Positions 9,061 through 19,879 of a stretch of 31,865 nt of DNA are shown piece by piece. This DNA comes from Chara braunii (taxonomy: Eukaryota; Streptophyta; Charophyceae; Charales; Characeae). Location: contig BFEA01000332.1 of NCBI GenBank assembly GCA_003427395.1, positions 616,046-647,910 of the forward strand. The letters run 5' to 3'. The translations under genes and the position numbers were made by a program. Every line of letters begins with the position of its first letter. Positions within the stretch are counted from its first letter, which is position 1. A model generated the notes under the pieces. It saw only the letters and a list, made by a program, of their open reading frames with translations, was not told the origin of the DNA and searched no databases.

Positions 9061-10606
9061 CTATAAATAAGTTTTCACAGATCTTGATTTTTACCTAACT
9101 GCTGAAAATGACTTTTGGTTCTATAAATGATTATTCACCAAAATCGTTTTTTTTTCTACATCTTTCAAGTTTGCCTTGTAGTCTTTAAAATTTATCTTGT
9201 TTTAGCTTTCTTTTTTGTCAATCTACTAAGAATGACTTATAGCTGTATAAAAGGATTTTGCAAGAAAGGGTTTTCTTGCATATTTTGAGGCACGGTTGAC
9301 TTTGCACATGGTTTTTTACCTCCTTTATCGAAAAACAGTTAAGAACGCTTTCTTTTTGCGTCAAAAATTTCAGTTTGACTTTTACTTTTTCATTCTTTAA
9401 AAAATGTAAGGTTTTGTCATTTTGTTAGGTTTTTACGAATCTAGTGTTTTTGGTGGTATATGTTATTTTTTGGTAGGGACTAGGTAGAGTAAGGTTAAAG
9501 AATTATATTATGGATGTATAAAGTCTCAGTCCGTTTGGTCTTGCCTCTCATCACCTACGAGATATGTTATTAAAATGTGATTACGAATCAATTAAACTGT
9601 AAATCTTAGATAACATAATCGTGTTGCAATGCAAACTTTCTATCATTTGTTTTTTTTTAAATTGCATGTTCGTGAAACATTATAAGGATAGAGGTAGAAT
9701 GACTGATAATTAAGTGAATTGTATGTTCAAGATGATTTTCCTCTTTAAGTCGTGACAAATCAGTGTTTTATGTATTAGCTGCGAATATGTTTGTAAGGTT
9801 GAAATTTGTAACAGGATCATCGTGCAGACACCCTCATTCGTGAGGGTGTTTGCACCATCGATGCATTAGCAAAAATCATTATTCATATACATATATATAT
9901 CGTAATTTCATGTAAAATTTATTATACACATGTTTGTTATGATTCTGATCAATATCAACGTGCAAATACACTAGGAAATACAATGTTGCCCAATTATAAA
10001 AATAAAGGAAATAAATTCAAGTTGAAAGAGGAGGGAAACAAAAGGAGGAAGAACACGAAAAAATAAAGAAAAAGAAAAAAGAAAGAAAGAAAATAAAAAT
10101 GAAAAAGAAGTGTAAACCCGAAAAAAGATAATGACAATTCCCTTAGAACATTCTCTAGTCAACAGACTCCTCCTCCTTATAGAAACAAAAGGAAGAGAAA
10201 GAAGAATAAATAAAAATAAAATATAAAAATAATAAAAAATGGTAAATTCGCAAAAGACCAATGACAATTCATCACGGTCTTTTCTCGCCAACCGACTCCT
10301 CCTCGTTATCTCCCCCTCTCTTATTCAAACAAAAAATAATAAGAATAACAATTAATAGTTGCGTCATAACCAATATCCGAATCCCTCTCCTACTCCGAAC
10401 ACAACAAGAGGTCCACCATAATCATGACCTTCATTCCTCTCCACTTCCGATATGCAATGGCTATAGTGGACTACTAGGGATCCTGCCTCCATGTTCAAAA
10501 GACAACGCAAAAACAACTATGTCACGTCCTCCAATCTTCAATTCGCTATACTTGACTCTACCTTAAAGCCTTCTTGTTGCAACGCCACCGCAATTGGGGT
10601 CTTCAT
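9061..10606. other. AT-rich DNA without a gene; purine-rich partial duplication
   Basis: I see no coding domain. Around 10131 and 10260 the order ATGACAATTC, a TTCTC block, AACNGACTCCTCCTC and TTAT repeats with a step near 130 bp. These copies are separated by A/G-rich DNA (10030-10125 and 10185-10250). Confidence 0.5.
9823..9854. other. Hairpin with a 14-bp stem and TTCG loop
   Basis: TGCAGACACCCTCA (9823-9836) pairs with TGAGGGTGTTTGCA (9841-9854) around TTCG, with a single G-T pair. It stands out from surrounding DNA of much higher AT content. No coding context. Function unknown. Confidence 0.85.
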
Positions 10607-11060
10607 AGTTAAAAATCATAATTCAAATGTTTGTCTATTTTTAAAATTTTCAGTTTTATTTGACAAGTTTCGGTTTAAAAATAAGTTTTCACCTTCAACT
10701 ACATCTATTTGTTGAAGATGGAATGAAAGTTTGTACGAGTTTATAAAATTTCTTAATTAAACGTTTTTCATTATACTATAAAAAAATATATTATAACTAA
10801 GATTGAATCAACCTATTTATGACAATTTTTTTATTATATATAATGATAGTAATTAAAATATTTCAGGAACTCATTAAGACTTTTATTTCATCTCTAGCAT
10901 GCAGTACAAACTAGAAGTGATGCCCCATTCTTGGAAGGAAAATTTTCAAGTGAGATGGAAAAGTAGAATGATATTTTTTTAGATAAAATTTGAATTTGAA
11001 TTTTAAAATGTAATTGAACTGTGAAATGATTATTTATTTCTGATAATTTTTTTGTGTTTT
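10607..11060 (+). repeat. MITE-like dispersed repeat, copy A
   Basis: It aligns along about 450 bp with 28908-29355 in the same orientation. Shared landmarks in order: AATGTTTGTC, CAGTT.TATTTGA.AAGTTTC, AACTACATCTATTTGTT, AAGATGGAATGAAAGT, AACCTATTTATGAC, AATTAAAATATTTCA, CATTCTTGGAAGG, and an AT-rich end. It is non-coding. In the other copy the GATGGAATGAAAGT word has an inverted partner; here that partner (TTTTATTTCATCTC) has decayed. Confidence 0.8.
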
Positions 11061-11159
11061 GGTCATTGATGCAAGAACAACTTTGAGCAAGTGATCATAC
11101 TTGGTTTTTCAACCTAGTACGTCAAACATCAAACCGAACGACTGTTAAAGGATTAACAG

Positions 11160-11870
11160 AGAGGGTTGTGAAGCGTCCAATGAAAATGCAGCCTGTTGGG
11201 TGTTATACCAGTGAGACAGTGAATGAAGTTGTTGTACAACCACTTCACTGAGCACAACTCTTTGTCTCATATCTCCTTCTCGAGAATAATTAGAGCATGA
11301 AAAAGTTGTATCACAGTCTGGTTGATCTTCTCAGACAAACCATTGACTTTGTGGTGTTGTCCAAATGTTATATTTAGTCTGATATCGTATAGTTGGGAAG
11401 TATTCCTTTCAATCTATGAACCGAGTGCCCCGATCACTCATAAGAGTTTAATGGGAGCCATACTGCAAAATGTATTTATGATGGAACTCATGAATCACAA
11501 AGTCAGTTGGGTGTGAGGTGGCAATCAAATCAGATTCTGAAACTTAGAAAAACAGTCAACGATCACCATCAATTATGAGTACCCATTCTTACTTAACTAA
11601 ACCATATCTGTATCATCAATAGAGACAGACTCTTCGAGACCGTCGAGAATGGGGAGAGGTTTCAACAACCCTATGAACTTTTATGAAGATGGTTTGATAT
11701 ATTGAAAAACTTGATACCAAGCCACAAGTTTGTAGGCACATCCTTTCATTCCAGAACAATCAAATTGTTGTAACAAACTAAGTATTTTGTATGTCTTCTC
11801 AAAACTGAACTGTTCACTTCGGCTATGAGCCAAATTCAAAAAGTAGGTGCGGAGAGACTCATACATTGGT
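11160..11870 (-). pseudogene. Ty3/gypsy integrase remnant
   Basis: The minus strand gives a zinc-binding-like start (AHSRSEQFSFEKTYKILS, then GMKGCAYKLVAWYQVFQYIK), in which the CxxC cysteines are lost. The catalytic core follows: VIVDCFSKF near 11550, MSDRGTRF near 11440, and HHKVNGLSEKINQ near 11340, the site of the third acidic residue. This is the D,D,E order of gypsy integrases. Stops separate the blocks. Integrase would insert element DNA into the genome; this copy is inactive. Confidence 0.82.
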
Positions 11871-12059
11871 TAGGTACAATAAATGCTCAAACTTTCCATA
11901 TTCGAAAAATGAGACTCTCATACTCGTGGAAATTTGGCTGACTACTTGGGTTAACCTTGAGCTCCTTAAGGATATGACTAAGGTACGTGTTTTTGACAGT
12001 CTGCTTGACTAACTCCTCCTCCAGTTTCCTTCATGGGCAGTAGGATCTCAGAAGGCAAG

Positions 12060-12649
12060 TCGTGTAGTTGGGGTGACGAGGCAAGGCATCGACAACTCGA
12101 TTGTTACAACCTTCCAAGTGCTTCAATTCAAAATCATACACGTTAATTTCATGCAACCAGCGGATTGATATAGTAGTAGATAGTGTGTCTTGTGACTTTA
12201 TCCTCTGCAAAGTCTAGCAAACATATAAAACTTTTAAGTGACGTCCCATGTAGTACTTGAACGGATGCAAGCTACCACCATCATATTGTTGCAACACTTC
12301 ACCAATCACATACGGACTCGTACCTATAGTAACTACGAATGTTAGTTTAAGATCTGCAATGTGGAGCACATGATGACTCACTAAAGCCTCTTTCAAGGTT
12401 TGAAAGGTTATCTCGCATACTTCATCTCACGTGTAGGATACATTCTTGCTTGTTATTTTAGAAAATTGACGAATAATTATATAAAATATGGAAACAAACT
12501 TTCGGTAATATGACGCTCGACTACGATAGAAATGTAGTTCACAAAAATTCACCAGTTGAGGCCACGTGGGGATGACCCCAACTTTGGTTGCCTCAGGCAC
12601 AAGGCCTAAAACACACAACGGATGTCCAAGGCAGATGACATTGTCCCTC
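12060..12649 (-). pseudogene. Ty3/gypsy RT thumb and RNase H remnant
   Basis: After RT comes a region like the gypsy connection (TWPQLVNFCEL...RASYYRKFV, 12427-12618). RNase H-like sequence follows (LKLTFVVTIGTSPYVIGEVLQQYDG, 12214-12396), then YDFELKHLEG and VVDALPRHP near 12075-12150, the usual end of gypsy RNase H. The first catalytic Asp of RNase H (TDAS in the family) reads TIGTS here. The blocks are in different frames. Confidence 0.8.
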
Positions 12650-13290
12650 CCAAACTCATGTTTCTCTAAGTTGAGATAAACTTGTGTTTTCTTTTATAAT
12701 ACTTAACACCACCTCAAGGTGTCGCAGATGCTTATTTATGGACTTGCTGAAAATTGTAATTTCATCAATGTAAACAGCAATAAATCGATTGATTTGATCA
12801 CGGAATACCCCCAAGTTATCCATGAGAATTTGAAAGGTTGTTGGGACATGAAACCGAAGGGCAATAATGGTAAACTTGTACAACCCATCACGAGTCTTAA
12901 ATGCAGTTTTGTATTGGTCTGTCAGATGGACTTGAATCTAGTAGTAGTTAGACATAAGATCAATTTTTGAGAAGAGCTCACACCTACCTGCAACATCTAA
13001 CTGGTCATTTATTTGTGGCAAAGAGTATCCATTTTTTCTTGATATTTTGTTCAATCTGCCGTAGTCGATATACATCCAACGCTTGCCTTCTTTTTTTAGG
13101 ACAAACAAAATCGGTGCACCAAATCCAGACTCAAGGTGTGATCCACCCCTTGTCAATCATCTCATCGATTTGTTTCCGAAGTTCCTCCAATTCGTCTGGT
13201 CTCATACGATACACACAACTTGAACCCTTTGGAGGAGCGCTGCCTTTTATCAACCTGATTTTGTGTTTAACGAAAAACACGAGAACTGCA
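12650..13290 (-). pseudogene. Ty3/gypsy reverse transcriptase remnant
   Basis: The minus strand shows, in order, YRMRPDELEELRKQIDEMID (pre-RT linker), GFGAPILFVLKKEGKRW, a YIDYGRLNK box, SKIDLMSNYY, and the catalytic box VYIDEITIFSKS. In active enzymes that last box is YIDD; here the second aspartate has become glutamate. The pieces lie in two or three frames with stops between. RT would copy element RNA to DNA in the cytoplasm; this one cannot. Homologous blocks are spaced as in gypsy RTs, so the family call is firm. Confidence 0.88.
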
Positions 13291-13990
13291 CATGGTTCGG
13301 CTAGAACTTCGGGAAATCCATTGACTCAGAGGAGGCTTTGGATGTTTGTTGGGATCTCTGGAGACGGGGAATGGGAGGAATCGTAGGCAAATCAAACTGC
13401 AAATTGACGATCAAAACAACAAAATTTGAAGTGGAATCACTTGGACTAGAAGTAGATGCAGAAGTAGAAGTAGAGAGAACAAAAGTACAATCGAGCTTGC
13501 TTTTGTTGGTTGCCTGCAAATTGCCATCTTCAAGATACCTTGGGCAAACCTCTGAGTAAGGGCCTCACCACACCACTTTCAAATTTGACATTTTCAGGAG
13601 TGCAAGTATAACCATACATGCTTCCGAGTCGCACTCACAAAAACAAATTCGGGAGTTGTCAGAGCGGACTTTTGATAAGTGATTCCGTAGTACTTTCCCG
13701 CCCCAGGGAAATTAAGATGAGCTCCAATGGAGTCACGAGTTCGACCCAGAATAGGAGAGATTTTGGCGTGTAGTATCCAAGAGTGCTCTCAAATTTGTAG
13801 GGACCCCGATTTATTTTACGAGGCACATTCAGGATTTTGAGAGTGTAGGCTTAGCCACACTGTGCTCCCAAAAGGCAATTTTTATCCACGTCTTGAAATT
13901 TATTTATAGATTGAAATCAATTTGGAATTAGTGTTTGTACTAAGTGACATTACTAATTATCCTTCTCAATAAATAAAAATTAAATAAGGT

Positions 13991-15072
13991 TTAAATAGTT
14001 ATTTTGTTCTCATCGTCTTCCTATCTTAATGGCAGAGTAGGTTATCTAAACATTTCCGGTGGTTCTTTGGTACCTAAATAAAAAAGAGATCGTATTTTAT
14101 TTTATAAACCACAAAAACTTTTATTTATATTCGAGAGCGCTCAATTCGAGAGGGAGTGTGGTGAACGACACTCTCAATGGGCTGTTATGGAACTATGCGG
14201 TTTGGGAACACTCTCAAAATTTTTCCAAGATTTTGGAATGGTGTGGGAAGGATCTTAGGTCTTGAAATTCTCGAGAGGACAGTGAGGGACAAAAATGTTA
14301 TGTCAGACTGCACTTGTCGCTTCACATCCGCATACGTTGATATGGACTAAAGTCCAAAATTTTGGATGGATACAGCTTGGACCCACACAAGGCACTTGTG
14401 AGGTTTTACAACGCCTCCACTACACCAACGGAGGACCTACGAGTTCACACACGTCGCAGGTGGGGACGGCGTATGCATTTGCACAAGCTAACAAACTGGA
14501 ATTCTGACATCCTTCGTGAGTTTTTTCTGGCAAAAATTGTGTGGGCACTATGCAGTGATGGGTCCACGAAATGAAGTTTTTCTTTTCTCGTTTCACATAC
14601 CGATTGGCGAGGCCCTTGGAGTGGGTAAACTAGTTCTGCCGAAAAGGAAGGGGGTAGCGGACGCTTTAATAGGGAACTGCCCATTGAACGTTAATTTCAA
14701 TAGAAAGAAATACAATTGAAAATGGATTCCTACAACTTGAACGTCACCGATGGATGCACAACTTTCTCTCCTATCATGATGGCAACAGTCACAAAAGTTT
14801 GGTCGTGGTCGAAAGCCCAACGTTGAGCTAGTTGTTTAGTGTAGGTGGGACATGTCGTGATGGACCCCGGAGAGTTGGGGCCATTAATCAAAAGGTTGTG
14901 TGTTCGAAAAAAACAATAAATTAATGAAGACTGAACGAGATGCATGTTGCCCCCCGCCCCAACCGTGGTGGTTAAGGATGGGGTGGGGCCGCCTGTGGGG
15001 GTCCCCTATATAAGCCTTAGGAGTAGTGGTAGGTAGGTAGTGAAGTTGAACTGAAAGAATTTGAAAGATGAT

Positions 15073-15073
<1 letters not shown>
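13991..15073. other. No gene recognised; AT-rich, then GC-rich before a TATA-like box
   Basis: CACTCTCAA and its complement occur near 13785, 13842, 14190 and 14212 and may mark the arms of a small decayed foldback. Near 14875-14905 the word GGTTGTGTGTTCGAA resembles a tRNA T arm or pol III B box, but no convincing A box pairs with it. Frames at 14059-14265 and 14362-14574 are not recognisable. Confidence 0.4.
15007..15014 (+). promoter_or_regulatory. TATA-like box
   Basis: TATATAAG stands in a GC-rich stretch (GGGGTCCCC before it) and is followed about 30 nt later by GTGGTAGGTAGG. It looks like a pol II core promoter, possibly of a retroelement LTR or 5' region. No gene can be tied to it. 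Confidence 0.35.

Positions 15074-15107
<34 letters not shown>
15074..15107. repeat. T34 homopolymer
   Basis: A run of 34 T is followed by AAGG and another T10. It could be the poly-A tail of a minus-strand retroposon whose body lies at 15122-15325. I found no matching target duplication, so that is a guess. Confidence 0.9.
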
Positions 15108-15110
<3 letters not shown>

Positions 15111-15718
15111 GTTTTTTTTTTAAGCCCAACCATTTCAATTACCTTCAAATCTAGACAGGACGACCTTTCAGGCTTTTTTGTTGTCATGACAGTATTATGG
15201 GGAACCCTATAGCAGCCACATCCATGCTCAAGCCTCCAACGAGGGAATATGCGGGAGCTGCATCCACCAACAGGCGTGATACCTGCTATTAGAACAAGTG
15301 GGCAATACCGATCAGGGGTCATCTGTTTTTTTTTTGGGGGGGGTCAGTCAGTTTTGAGAGAAGAATATAGAACTGGAGTTCGGCCATGTCATGGAACATA
15401 TCTTCTGACCTCTGGACATGGGGCGACACGACCTTGCTTTGGCCGATGCTACACGCTAAGCCAAGCGTTACCGGGGTTGGCAGAACCCAAGGTGTCATTG
15501 AGGCTGATACCAGCACGATCTCGCCCTGGAGCCTTCACACCACGCGCCTTCATCGAAGGGCGAATATGGCGACATACTAGCCGTAGGGTAGAGGAGATAG
15601 ACAAAGGAAGCGTTGACCCCCACCAGGACTCGAAAGTTGGTTCGTGAGGACATTGAAGGGTAGAGCTATCGAGTGCCGAGAGAGTTAATACCCACGGAGA
15701 ACGGGAGATAACTTAGGG

Positions 15719-17223
15719 TTGTTCGAGATAGAAGCGGCTCTGGGGCATGAGGGATCGAGAAGGTCCCCTCCCCCAAGCCCTCGGGAGGAGAGGAATGATT
15801 GGGAGGATAAGGATAGAATTAGGCAGCTCTTAGCCATGTGCTTCGACAATGGCGTCTACCCAATGAACGTCGATCCAGGGGCAATGGTAGTGGAGGGGAG
15901 AGAGGTGTGGTTCAAGTCGAATACCTCATTGGATGATATCAATGTGAAATGGTTGAAAGAGAGAACAGTCACGGTCATCTACAAGGATGCAACAAGATTT
16001 TTACCAAAGTATATCAAGGATGATCTTGTTCGGGCATTTGAAGACGGATGGTTCCTGGGAATGAAAACCTGACAGAGAACTCGAGGCGGGGGAAAATCAA
16101 GATAGGACTGGGTGTGGCCTCCTATGTTGCTAAGGCCAGGGAGGTGGCAGAGTTCATGATCGCAGAAAGACTGGTGGATGTGACCCTATGAGATGCCTCA
16201 TACAAGATCTTATTCAAGCCGCGGATGACTAGAGCCGAGTTCAGAGATTTGAGAAAACAAGAGGACAAAGATGTCTTTTGGGTGATTGCAGTCCAAAGTC
16301 CACAGGATGATATGACATACATATACGCGCAAAAAGAGAAAGCGATTGGCAAAATAATTCTGGCACATCCGGCGGACGTATACACCTCAAGACCAGCGCT
16401 AGTCAATGTTAGGTTTGACTTAGACCCTGAGGCGCACACGAACATTAAGGACGTGATTTCGGTGCCACTGGAAATGGCGAAGGGAAATGAGTCAGAAATT
16501 CGCTTAGTGATGGCAGGAACGCCGAAGTGCAAGAAGTGCAAACAATTCTTCCACACCGAGGAAGAATAAGTAACGGGTGGAAGAATCGGGAATCAAGAAC
16601 CAACAGCAGGAGCGTCGTCCGGACATCAGCAGCAACAGTAGACACAGCAAGCGGTAGGCTCCAATGAAGGGAGTCGCATCCAATGAAGGATACCAGAGGA
16701 CGTTTGGTCCAAGACAACCCTCACCAGCGTCGGCGGCGAGCGATGCATCAACAGTAGTCGAGGAGCGGGTAAACAACGGCGCCTGAGTATGACATCGATG
16801 TAGGAACTCAACCTGAAACCTTCAGGCGAATCAAGGCACTCAACAAACGACTCAAAGAAGTCTATCAGCTATGAGGTGGACGTGGTAACACCAGGGAACA
16901 AAACTACAAGGGATAGAAGACTAGCGTCATCTTTAAGAGGGCAAGGGTCCGAAATGGCCCAATATGTGGTTTCACTCCGCTGCACGATGTCACGGAATGC
17001 CTTCTGGGAAATTTTGTGGCAAAGGAATGCAGGTCTGCTAATGTCGTTTGGCGAAGTGGTCTCGGAGATGCCGAATACGACAGTTATCATGGAATGCTTG
17101 AGAATGTTGTACCTAGACGCCTTCCCAGCAAGGATCATCAATGATCTGGTGATGTCGAGGATTCTGTTCGGCCCCGCAGGTAAGAAGGTGAAGTTTTACG
17201 TACCGAGGATTTACGAATACTAA
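15719..17223 (+). pseudogene. LINE ORF1 (RNA-binding, gag-like) pseudogene
   Basis: Three blocks in order. The first, 15719-16072, contains RTVTVIYKDATRFLPKYIKD. A one-base shift near 16058 moves reading into the frame of the second block (to 16569), which has EFMIAERLVDV, a TGA at 16189-16191, and FWVIAVQSPQDDM. That block ends in a zinc knuckle, CKKCKQFFHTEEE then stop: C-x2-C-x4-H-x4, with a stop where the last Cys should be. The third block, 16876-17223, is open and unrecognised. ORF1 proteins bind LINE RNA. The start codon is uncertain. Confidence 0.75.
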
Positions 17224-17483
17224 GTTGTTGGAATTGGAAAAACTCAGCCTCGGGCTGATCCCTTTGAATATCTTCGCAGAAGCCAAGAAACAAGAGTTGT
17301 CGCTGCTCATGATGATCTCCCCACTCATGAAAACAACGATGTCATCTCAAAGCTCAAGCTTTGACTGCCAATTCAAAAGTTCCGCGCTCACCCAGAGTTG
17401 GTTAGGGGGGAGGCCAACTGCGTCCCACATCCAATCACAACAGGGAACAAGTGGATTGGATGGTTAGAATCAAAATTGCTTAA

Positions 17484-18370
17484 TGTAATGTACAGGGTTT
17501 GGGAGACACTTCAGGGAGATGCAAGAAAGCGAGAGTGAAGTCGTTGTTGCATGAGAACAAGATCTTGGTGCCATGCTTTCAAGAAACAAAGTTAAATAGC
17601 GAGAAGATAGCAACGCTAGGAAGATGGTGGGATGGGACACAGTTATGGGCGGCGACGAAAGGAACGAGGGGAGGGGTTGGAATCTTGGTACACAGGGAAC
17701 TGGATCCGGAAATAGAAGACTTTCATGCCGACCTTTGGGGTCGGTGGGCTTGGGTGGTATTTAAGCATGGGGCTATCACGTGGGCAGTGGTGTTAGTCTG
17801 CACGCGGGTGGAAAGGAGGGAGTTGATCACCTTCTTTGATGAACTTCGATTAGTCCTTTCGGACGTGGACAACGTAGTCATCGATGGAGATTGGTATACC
17901 TCCCTCGATACGACGGCTACCCAACGCATGAAAGGTTGCCCTAAAGATATACCGTCGTTGGTGGATCAACTGGTGGATTTGGACCTCCACGACTCCTTTA
18001 GAGACCTCCACCCGATGGACCGGGGGTATACCTAGTTCTCACACCAAGGGAGAGGTAGAAGACTTGACTACCTCTTAACGGGCGACCTATTGAAAGATAG
18101 TGTAATCAAGCTTACGGTGGTGAACAATCCAGTCTTGGACCACAAACTGATCGTAGGTGTGTTTAAAGTGGGACCGGAGCACGAGAGAGGTCGAGTATAT
18201 TTTAAACTTAACACATGCAATTTGAAGGAGGAGGGAATGAAGTGATGGACTCGAGATTTTTGAAAGAGATGGGAAGCGCAGAAAGGAAAGTTTGCCATTT
18301 TGGCGGAATGGTGGGAAGCAGACTCGAGGATTGTCTCGAACATGCTGAACGCATTCTCAAAAATCATGGC
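17484..18370 (+). pseudogene. LINE ORF2 N-terminal AP endonuclease domain, broken
   Basis: The domain starts as CNVQGLGDTSGR (17484), typical of the N-terminus of L1 endonucleases, which nick the target DNA. Motifs follow: PCFQETKL with the metal-binding Glu, RGGVGILVH, and IDGDWYTSLD. In that last motif the family's conserved Asn after GDF/GDW is Tyr. GYT then meets TAG at 18033-18035, where the family has Trp. After the stop come RRLDYLL and VLDHKLI, in place of the usual SDH with its catalytic His. More stops occur at 18243 and 18261. Confidence 0.85.
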
Positions 18371-18397
18371 GCTAAGTAGGAATAAGGAGGAGAGGAA

Positions 18398-19624
18398 ATG
18401 TTGAAGGAGGGTTCAAAAAGTAGAGGAGAAAATGAAATTACACCAGTCTCTGAATTAACGTGGGGGAAAGAGAGACTACGACGTTTGGCGGTGTGCGACG
18501 CGTTACAACAGGAGAAGTCAGATCAGTGGGCGGAGAGATTGAAAGTGAAAGGGATTGAGGTGTACGATAGAATGACTAAAGAAACATTCCTCAAGTTGCC
18601 ACCTGCTAGGTCTGCACCCGTTATGAAGGAGCTGAAACACGCGTTCGAACTGGAGGAACCAGTGGTTGAGAAGCCCAAGGAAATGTGAAGATATGTAGTC
18701 TTGTATTATCGAGACATATTAACGTCCAGGAGGGCGGGAGAAGGAGCGCAAACAGACTTGTCGACAGAGACGAATCACTGGGAGGACATAAGGGTAAGGC
18801 TATCGACATAAGCTCAGCTAGATTTAGATAGACCGATAACACAAGAGGAAGCAGGTGAGACCCTGAAAGACATGGTGAGCGATAAAACTCCCCGGAACGA
18901 CTGACTCCTAGCAAAGTTTTATCGGCAACACTGGAAGGTGGTGGGTGAGGATCTAGTGGCAGTGTAAAAGGAGATCCAATCGGGAGGCATATTATTTGTC
19001 AGTGTCTGCAGAGGAGTCATTTCGATCTTGTATAAGAAGGGAGACACCAACGAGATCAGGAATTGGCGCCCAATCTCGTTGTTAAATGTATCGTACAAGA
19101 TACTGGCAAAGGCCCTGGCCCGCAGACTGGTAAACACCTACCCCAACTGGTGGTGGATGACCAGGCAACCTTCGTAAAAGGAAGATCTATGTACGAGAAC
19201 ATCGTCACGACAATGGAGGTGTTGGAGGTAGTAAGCCAAGAACAATTAGACATGACAATCTTGTTGTTGGACATGAAAAAGGCATATGACCGGGTAAACT
19301 AGTCATATGTATTGACGACACTGAAATGGGTAGGTTTTGGAGAGTTATTCTGCAACTGGGTAGTGGCTATGTACTCGTTATCCACAACTTCTCTAATGGT
19401 GAATGGTCATCTCGGCCCCTCTCCAACTATCCTGTTCCTTTCATCAGGGCTGTCCACTTGGTCCGCTATTGTTTGTCATTCACTTGGAGGTTTCCCTGAA
19501 CAACATCAAAGCGCAGTCTAGAGTAGCGGGTCTCGTCATGGGTGAGCAGGTCTGCAAGGTGAATGCTCTTGCCGACGACCTTGCAGTCTCTGCAAATACC
19601 CGGGAGTCCATCTCCACGTTACGT
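18398..19624 (+). pseudogene. LINE ORF2 linker and N-terminal two thirds of reverse transcriptase
   Basis: The linker (18398-18688) has the LINE pattern LRRLAVCDALQQEKSDQWAE. RT follows: PITQEEAGETLKDM near 18835, ILYKKGD and NWRPISLLNVSYKILAKAL near 19030-19110, then after a one-base shift near 19135 DDQATFVKGRSMYENI. Next are LLLDMKKAYDRVN with TAG at 19300-19302 (family Trp), FHQGCPLGPLLF after another shift near 19430, and the catalytic ALADDLAVSA at 19562-19591. Reading stops at 19624, where the 6-kb insertion begins. Confidence 0.9.
19621..19624. repeat. Left copy of the 4-bp target duplication, ACGT
   Basis: ACGT immediately precedes the TGTCGAG end of the insertion and matches ACGT at 25700-25703 after its CCCGACA end. 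Four bases alone would be weak evidence. Support comes from the LINE frame being restored exactly when one copy is kept. Confidence 0.85.
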
Positions 19625-19637
19625 TGTCGAGCCCATC

Positions 19638-19668
19638 GGCTCCCGCCTTTTTGCAAAGCGCGGGAGCC
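19638..19668. other. Sub-terminal hairpin at the left end of the insertion
   Basis: GGCTCCCGC (19638-19646) pairs perfectly with GCGGGAGCC (19660-19668) around a 13-nt loop, 14 bp from the element end. It may be a transposase-binding or end-recognition structure (inference). Confidence 0.85.
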
Positions 19669-19850
19669 CTCCAGGCCATGTCAAACAAAACAAAATTGAG
19701 AGACAACTTGGGAACGACGCATAATAAATCTGCGGACCGTCGAGACGGGCGAGGTCGCGTCGTTCCATCACCACTCTTGCCGGGTGTGTCAGTTGTACAT
19801 CCCGCGGTCCCCTACGACATGATAGGTTCCCGCGGGGCATAAATTTTCTT

Positions 19851-19878
19851 CCCTAAGGGGTTGTCACCACCCTTAGGG
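19851..19878. other. 9-bp hairpin CCCTAAGGG / CCCTTAGGG
   Basis: 19851-19859 pairs perfectly with 19870-19878, loop of 10 nt. Related TTAGGG/CCCTTAGG words recur inside the insertion near 22183 and 22545. Confidence 0.8.
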
Positions 19879-19879
19879 G

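Larger units (their letters stand above)
11150..13990 (-). mobile_element. Ty3/gypsy retrotransposon, decayed pol region
   Basis: Reading the minus strand from about 13990 down to 11150 gives the Ty3/gypsy order: uncertain protease-side region, pre-RT linker, RT, RNase H, then integrase. RNase H before integrase is the gypsy order; copia elements have integrase first. Every domain is broken by stops and frameshifts and key residues are changed, so the element is dead. I could not find LTRs or target duplications. Boundaries are where recognisable homology ends. Confidence 0.85.

Noticed and set aside
9971-10291. Minus-strand hydrophobic frame
   Set aside because: It is the complement of an A/G-rich tract and has no domain.
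14870-14910. tRNA gene from a GGTTGTGTGTTCGAA word
   Set aside because: The B-box-like word has no convincing A box or acceptor pairing around it.
15249-15647. 132-codon frame as the LINE start or a host gene
   Set aside because: It crosses the T10G8 tract and has no recognisable domain; it more likely lies at the boundary and 5' region of the LINE.
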